This document shows, one piece after another, positions 59,170 through 64,000 of a DNA stretch of 64,000 nt. This DNA is from Zantedeschia hybrid cultivar. Taxonomy: Eukaryota > Streptophyta > Magnoliopsida > Alismatales > Araceae. The first letter of the stretch is position 1; the number at the start of each line of letters is the position of its first letter. Under the pieces are notes generated by a model. That model did not search any database and was not told the DNA's origin. It saw only the letters and a list, made by a program, of their open reading frames with translations. The stretch spans positions 17,022,234 through 17,086,233 of the forward strand of contig JARZZO010000014.1 in NCBI GenBank assembly GCA_030544215.1, in the 5' to 3' direction. The position numbers were made by a program, and so were the translations under genes.

Positions 59170-60818
59170 AAAAAAATCAAAAATCAAAAATCTCAAAAAA
59201 AGCAAATATCCAAAAAGCCATCAAAAAAGTTTGTAAATATGTACATACTTTAATGAAAATGACAAAAAAAAAAAAAAATCAGAAAAGACACAAAATCCAA
59301 CTGCCTGGTGACTGCCACGTTACCTCCTGTCTAGGTCTAGTTGCATGATAGGTTGGGTTAACATTAGGATTTGGCTAAGATTTTGGTCCACCAGAACCTT
59401 GGACGTGTCTACTTTACTTTCATACGGATCCCTATGCTCATCATGAGATGCACACACCTGCACGTTTTTCAAAAGAACCTGTTTAAAATGAGTTCCAAGT
59501 CTTTAGTATACTGTCACAATGCAACCTTTGCTCTTCGTCTCTCGACCGATCAGGACAGTTGACGCCCTTAAACGGTCGAGCTCAGCAATTTGCGGTTCCT
59601 CAAAAAAAAAAAAAAAACCGATAGATGTAACCCCTCAACAAAAAAAAGGGCCCAGAAATGAAATGTAAAGAACCAGAGCACGTGAAGAGGGCAGTGTCCC
59701 CGCAGGCGGAATATCAAATAACCCCAATAAATGTCAAAGAGCGGAAAAGAAATACAAAAAAGAAAAGGGGTTCAAGCAATCATGGAAAAAAGCCTGGACG
59801 TGACCGTGCCTGGCCATAAAATTTACCAAAGGCCTGAAAAGTCAAAATAGGGGCATCTAAGAGGTCAAAAGGGGTCCGTTTTGTCACAGCTCCCCCTTTT
59901 AACGGTTTTGTTGATCCTCCTGTGAGGTTTGTCTCCACAATTTCTTCACTTTGTCTCCCCCAAGGTTCAGCACGAGATTGCTATTTAAAGACTGAACATC
60001 ATTTTAAAATGGTTCGTTTTCAAAAATCGTCACATGCTCACATGATCACAGGAGTCTAAAATGGGTAAAGAGTAACGTCGATGTTTCTGGTGAACTAATT
60101 TCTTAATCATAATCTCAATGTGTACTCTCGAAAACTTCGGGCTTAGGTCAATGCATGCGCGTCACCAATCGGTGCGACGGCGTCTGATTCCGGGTCAGCG
60201 TCGCGCGGTTGACCGCTAGGGTTCCAAGGTGTTCCATCATATACCTTCTAGATTGTGAGGAAAGAGACCCGGGTCGGGCAAATCATTTACCTCGAAAACC
60301 TTTTGGGCAAACTTGGTGGTCGGAAGCAGCTGGGAGCCTAAGCATGGCATGACGGTATTGTCATCAGTATGAGTCTTAACCGGTCAAGGTTAGTTTGAGG
60401 GGTCTAGAGGCCCAAATCAATCTAGATGCAAGCTTAGGATGCCTGGGAAGTTGAGTGTGCATTTCCCTTTTTATCATTTAACTAGGCTGACTTTTGGCAA
60501 TCACCAGGTGGACAAAAATATGCTCTGTTAATATCACCTTGCATTTGCATGACGCATTCACTTTTTTTCAGTTTGTCTGGTTAGTAGGACACGGCCCCTT
60601 GACCTTATGCGAAGGCTAAGGAAAAGGTAGTTGCTCTTTTTTTAGGCAAGGGGCCGAAAACAGATGCTACTAACAGTTTCCCCTAATGTTGTGCATGCAG
60701 GCATCACAAGTACGAACAGAAAGTGGAACAAAGAAGTGCCCATGTAAATATAGAAATATGCAAGCATAACATCATACATCATCACAACACAGGGGCATAC
60801 CCCTGCTCCCGCTCTCTC
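59170..60818. other. Non-coding spacer between convergent genes of Gypsy-2
   Basis: No gene is seen. It holds several A-rich runs (59,263-59,280 and 59,600-59,650) and is the shared 3' side of pol (plus) and the antisense gene (minus). Unlike Gypsy-1, no tandem array was noticed here. Confidence 0.5.
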
Positions 60819-63392
60819 TCAATCCTTTCCCCTTTCCTCCACATTATCATCTCTCCTATCCCGAGAGGGATGCCTCATTTGGCTCTCGGCATCCTCCTCA
60901 CGAGCACGACGATGTCCGGAAGCTGGGCGCATCGACCCTGATGAACCAGCGGGTCGCAAGGCCCTCCACGCATCCTCAGCTAGCAGGGAGTCGAGGTCTC
61001 TGAAGACAGAGCTCCCAGCAGGGGCCTGGCCGGCTGACGGGGCAGGAATAGGGGGACGAGCTCCTGGACTCTGAACGCTGGATCTCATAGCTCGTTCTCG
61101 CCCCTTCTTCATCACCCGGTCCCACAAGGTTCGGTACTTGAAATCAAGCTCCCGTACCTCTGTCTGCGACCTCGCCAGCTCCTCCTGCAGGCCAGCCATC
61201 TTACCCTCCCAGTACACGTCCGGGTGGGATCCCTCGCTCGCTCTGGCCCGAGCCGCCCGTTCCTCCAAAACCTGGTCCCTCAACTGCTGGTTGAGGTTCT
61301 CCAACTCCTGCGCCCTTGCCAAAGCGGCCTCCAATTCCTGGCGCTGCAAAAGAGGAAGAAACTTAGGGTCAGACATGTTCAATCATCATAACACAAAGGG
61401 TAGAACAAATCTTACCTGCTGTGCCAAATCAGCCTCCCGGGCCTCCGCCCGGCGGAGGGCATCCTGCAATCTCGTCTCACAATCAACCGGAGCAGCTGGC
61501 CCTTGGGTTGATGAGCCCGCACCTGGATCCCCTCGCAGCCCATGGCGGATTAGCGCCTCTCTCTGCGTCACAAAGTTTTTTTTGCAAAGATAAGGCGGGC
61601 AATATTACATCCTAATTCAGAAATCAGATTTCTTACCAATTCTCTAATCTGGGTAAACAGATCGCTCGTCTGCAGAACCAGAAGCTCATTCTGGCTCTTT
61701 AGGATCTGGATGGCCTCAGTCTCAGGCATCTGTTACAGGAAAATCACCAAAATTAGCCCATGGAGAATTCAAGTACGAGAAACTGAAGGGTTGAAGTAAC
61801 GTACCCGCCGTGTATCCAGAAACATGCGGTTTGAGTACCGCCGGGAATAATCTCCCATGTACTTGAAGCTATTTCGTAGGGACTTGTCCTCCTGCAGGGC
61901 ATCCCCGGTGCGGTGCCATATGGCGATCTCAGCCTGCCTCACCACTCGCCAATCCTGACCAATAGTAGAAGATCGGCGGCGACCTCGGTTCATATCAGGA
62001 TGGTCTGGGTAAGCGAGTAGAGGCTGATGCCATCCCCATGTGCGGTACACCATCCGGACGAAGAGGCCGTCACAAATATTCACGCACAGCAGGGGCACCT
62101 CCCGCCGGAACTGAGAAAGGCTCTGGGACACCCACGGCTGATCGGCTAGATCCTCCTCTGCGTATGGCATCCACACCACCTGGATGGAACAAGAGAGTTA
62201 GACCTAATCATCTCGGATGCACATATGCTTCAAGTCACTCACCATATGAGGAGGGAATGTATCAAGCTGACCACGGATGTCCTCCACACGGTACGTCACC
62301 GGGCGATAGTCCCGGATCACCTCCCACCGCGCCATCAAAGGGGTCAATCCCTCGCGGTCCGCGGATACATTCCCTCGGCCGATGGGAAAGCGGGTGTAAC
62401 CCCAGATCTGCAAGAAACAACATAGTCAGTGCCAGTTAACATAAGTAAAGATGGAAAACCACAGCCAAGAGGATTACCTGGAGAAAAGGGGTGAACCCAC
62501 CCAAGTTACCAGAGCCCTGGCGGTAGCCTACCAGGTGGGAGAAAAGATGGCCCAGCATGGCAGCTCCCCACGCCATCTTCTTCGCTGCCTGGAGGTCCTC
62601 CAGCAGCGGCAGATACTTCAGATTAACTCTATCTGAAGCTGTGGCAAATAGCAGCCTTCCGAAGAAGAACAAGAGAAAGATCCGCAAGTTCTCGTCATCC
62701 GATCGGCCATCCAAGTCTAGGAGCGTCTCCACTCTCTCTGAGAAGGCCTCTAGGGTCTCGCTCGGCATCCGCCGCACCCGGCTCAACCCCACCGATCGGG
62801 CAAAGTGCCCAAGGGGTATGTGAGACAGCGCTCCCTGCATCCTGTAGTATCCCTCGCCTAGGAGCCGATCGGACAACTGCCTGTAATCCCTAAGCTCGGG
62901 ACCCACCACTGGATCTCCAATGACCGGCAGGCCTGTCAAGAAGGAGACGTCCTCCAGCGTAGGCAACATGTGGCCCCAAGGCATGACGAAGGCCCTGCAT
63001 CTGTCATCCCAGCGCTCCCTGAGAGCTACTAGGAAGGGCGCATCCACCATGAACGGACGGACCCGGAACAGCGACCCGAACCCGAAGGCATCCACTTGGA
63101 AGACGAGCTGATCAGGCAGGGCGTGGTACCAGGCCCAGACCAGTTCCCATGAAACACGCCCTCGGACCCTCTGAATACCCTGAAAAATGAAAAATCCAAA
63201 CATCAGAAAATAAGGGCATAAGCAATTGAGTCTCCACCTGGCCGGACGACGGGGCGGCCTGCCGCCCAGCCTGGCAGACGGCAGGCCAGTCCGCCGTCCG
63301 CGCGGACGGACGGACGGGCCAGCCGTCCGTCCGCGCGGACGGCGGACCCACTTGGACAGACAGCGGCCCCGTCGACCGCCCTCCCCATGCTT

Positions 63393-63434
<42 letters not shown>

Positions 63435-63761
63435 TACCTTCTTCTTCGGGGGCGCCTCCCCGTTGCCACCGTCCTCTCCGTCACCGTCTCCTTCTTCCTC
63501 CTCACCATCACCACTGTCGTCCCCCTCATCCTCCTCCGCTGCCGCCGTCGTGCCTTCCTCCTCTTCTCCTTCCTCTCCGGCATCGCCACCGCCACCGCTG
63601 CCGCTGCTAAGAGCCTCCTCTTCGCCGCCGCGGATATCCTCGGCGTCACCTCCGCGGACGACCTCGTCTCCGCCACCGCCGCCGCCGCTGCAGCCCGCAC
63701 CGTCGTCGCCGCCGGCCCTCCTCCTCCTCCTAAGAGCACGGGGGAGCCATACCCTCGCCAT
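60819..63761 (-). CDS. Antisense gene of Gypsy-2: plant mobile domain protein (7 exons, 776 aa)
   Basis: Exons in order: 63761-63438, 63179-62478, 62407-62243, 62179-61805, 61729-61637, 61562-61416 and 61343-60819. All six introns are GT-AG and phase 0, and the joined frame is open. Residues 1-108 are Gly/Glu/Asp-rich. Residues about 110-500 are a plant mobile domain (PMD, MAIN/MAIL1 relatives): PWGHMLPTLEDVSFLTGLPV in exon 2, IWGYTRFPIGR and PLMARW in exon 3, VVWMPYAEEDL and GWHQPLL in exon 4. Exons 5-7 encode coiled coil (QELEAALARAQELENLNQQL) and a charged Arg-rich tail. Host PMD proteins act in the nucleus in gene silencing and genome stability; the role of retrotransposon copies is unknown. 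It is tail-to-tail with pol, and intact although pol is broken. Confidence 0.85.
63395..63432. repeat. Poly(A)/poly(T) run in intron 1 of the antisense gene
   Basis: A run of about 38 A (T on the coding strand) directly follows the splice donor GTAAGT of exon 1. Its length in an assembly is likely unreliable. Confidence 0.85.
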
Positions 63762-63844
63762 GGAGGGAGAGTTCGAAGGTCGGGGAACGAGAGAGAAGAA
63801 GAAGAGCAAAGAGAAAGAAGAGAGTGCCGGGTTAGCTCCTCTTA

Positions 63845-64000
63845 AACCCCGAGAGGACGGCCTTGGCATGGCCGTCCACTGACGTGGACGGCCATGCGCT
63901 GGCCGTCCGCCGGCGCGTGGCCGACACGGACGGCCACGCGCTGGCCGTCCACCGACACGGACGGCCACGCGCTGGCCGTCCGCTGGAGTGGACGGCCATG
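63845..64000. repeat. Palindromic GGACGGCCA...TGGCCGTCC repeats upstream of the antisense gene
   Basis: At least five units of GGACGGCCA-n-TGGCCGTCC run to the window edge, in the presumed promoter region of the antisense gene. They match the leader repeats at 51,350-51,700. A weak TATA-like TTTAAGAG lies on the minus strand near 63,845. Confidence 0.7.

Larger units (their letters stand above)
49735..64000 (+). mobile_element. Gypsy-2: Tat-type Ty3/gypsy retrotransposon, cut by the window end
   Basis: 5' LTR 49,735-51,258, primer site at 51,265, gag-protease 52,226-55,525, pol 55,366-59,169, and an antisense plant-mobile-domain gene 63,761-60,819. No second LTR is found before 64,000, so the 3' end lies outside the window and at least 14.3 kb is inside. 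Two RNase H domains and the antisense gene place it in the Tat lineage. Its LTR is the same family as the solo LTR at 17,172-18,798. Confidence 0.9.

Noticed and set aside
63226..63882. A 218-aa plus-strand frame rich in Pro and Ser opposite exon 1 of the PMD gene
   Set aside because: It is the complement of the acidic/Gly-rich exon 1, runs through the poly(A) tract, and shows no domain.

Overview
The window is a transposon-dense stretch of plant nuclear DNA. Spliced genes with GT-AG introns, plant-type LTR retrotransposons, CACTA, PIF/Harbinger, SINE and MITE sequences all point to a flowering plant. GC-rich early exons in the one host gene lean towards a monocot, but the species cannot be read from the sequence.

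Layout. (1) 1-5.2 kb: AT-rich DNA with a decayed PIF/Harbinger transposase (minus strand) that has been split by a SINE with clear target-site duplications (TSDs), plus a second tRNA-like SINE remnant and CT microsatellites. (2) 5.4-9.9 kb: the only convincing host gene, an intact ten-exon fatty acyl-CoA reductase (493 aa, alcohol-forming) whose late introns carry two MITEs. (3) 13.5-34.87 kb: a CACTA transposon with matching termini and ATG TSDs, lacking any recognisable transposase. Nested in it is a complete, recent Ty3/gypsy element of the Tat type (13,547-27,410; TSD ACGGC) with a single intact 1836-aa gag-pol on the minus strand. On the opposite strand of that retrotransposon lies a three-exon antisense gene of the 'putative gypsy type transposon' family. 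A solo LTR of a second gypsy family sits in the second intron of this antisense gene, exactly at the splice donor (TSD GTAAT). This gives three nested levels. (4) 34.9-42.5 kb: AT-rich DNA with several MITEs, including second copies of the two MITE families seen in the reductase gene. (5) 43.4-47.9 kb: a decayed PIF/Harbinger element with both genes (transposase and Myb/SANT ORF1) and a 173-bp tandem array. (6) 49,735-64,000: a second Tat-type gypsy element, cut off by the window edge. It has a 5' LTR, a gag-protease ORF with a G-patch, a pol in the -1 frame with two nonsense codons, and a seven-exon antisense gene encoding a plant mobile domain (PMD) protein with a coiled-coil tail.

The most interesting result is the comparison of the two gypsy elements. 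Both carry two RNase H domains, and both carry an extra multi-exon gene in the same place (between pol and the 3' LTR) and on the opposite strand, tail-to-tail with pol. The two antisense proteins come from different families (PF04195-like and PMD) but share an architecture: acidic low-complexity N-terminus, globular middle, coiled-coil C-terminus. All six introns of the PMD gene are phase 0 and its reading frame is open end to end, although pol in the same element is broken.

All exon boundaries, repeat borders and divergence counts were derived by eye. Family names rest on recognised motifs, not database searches.
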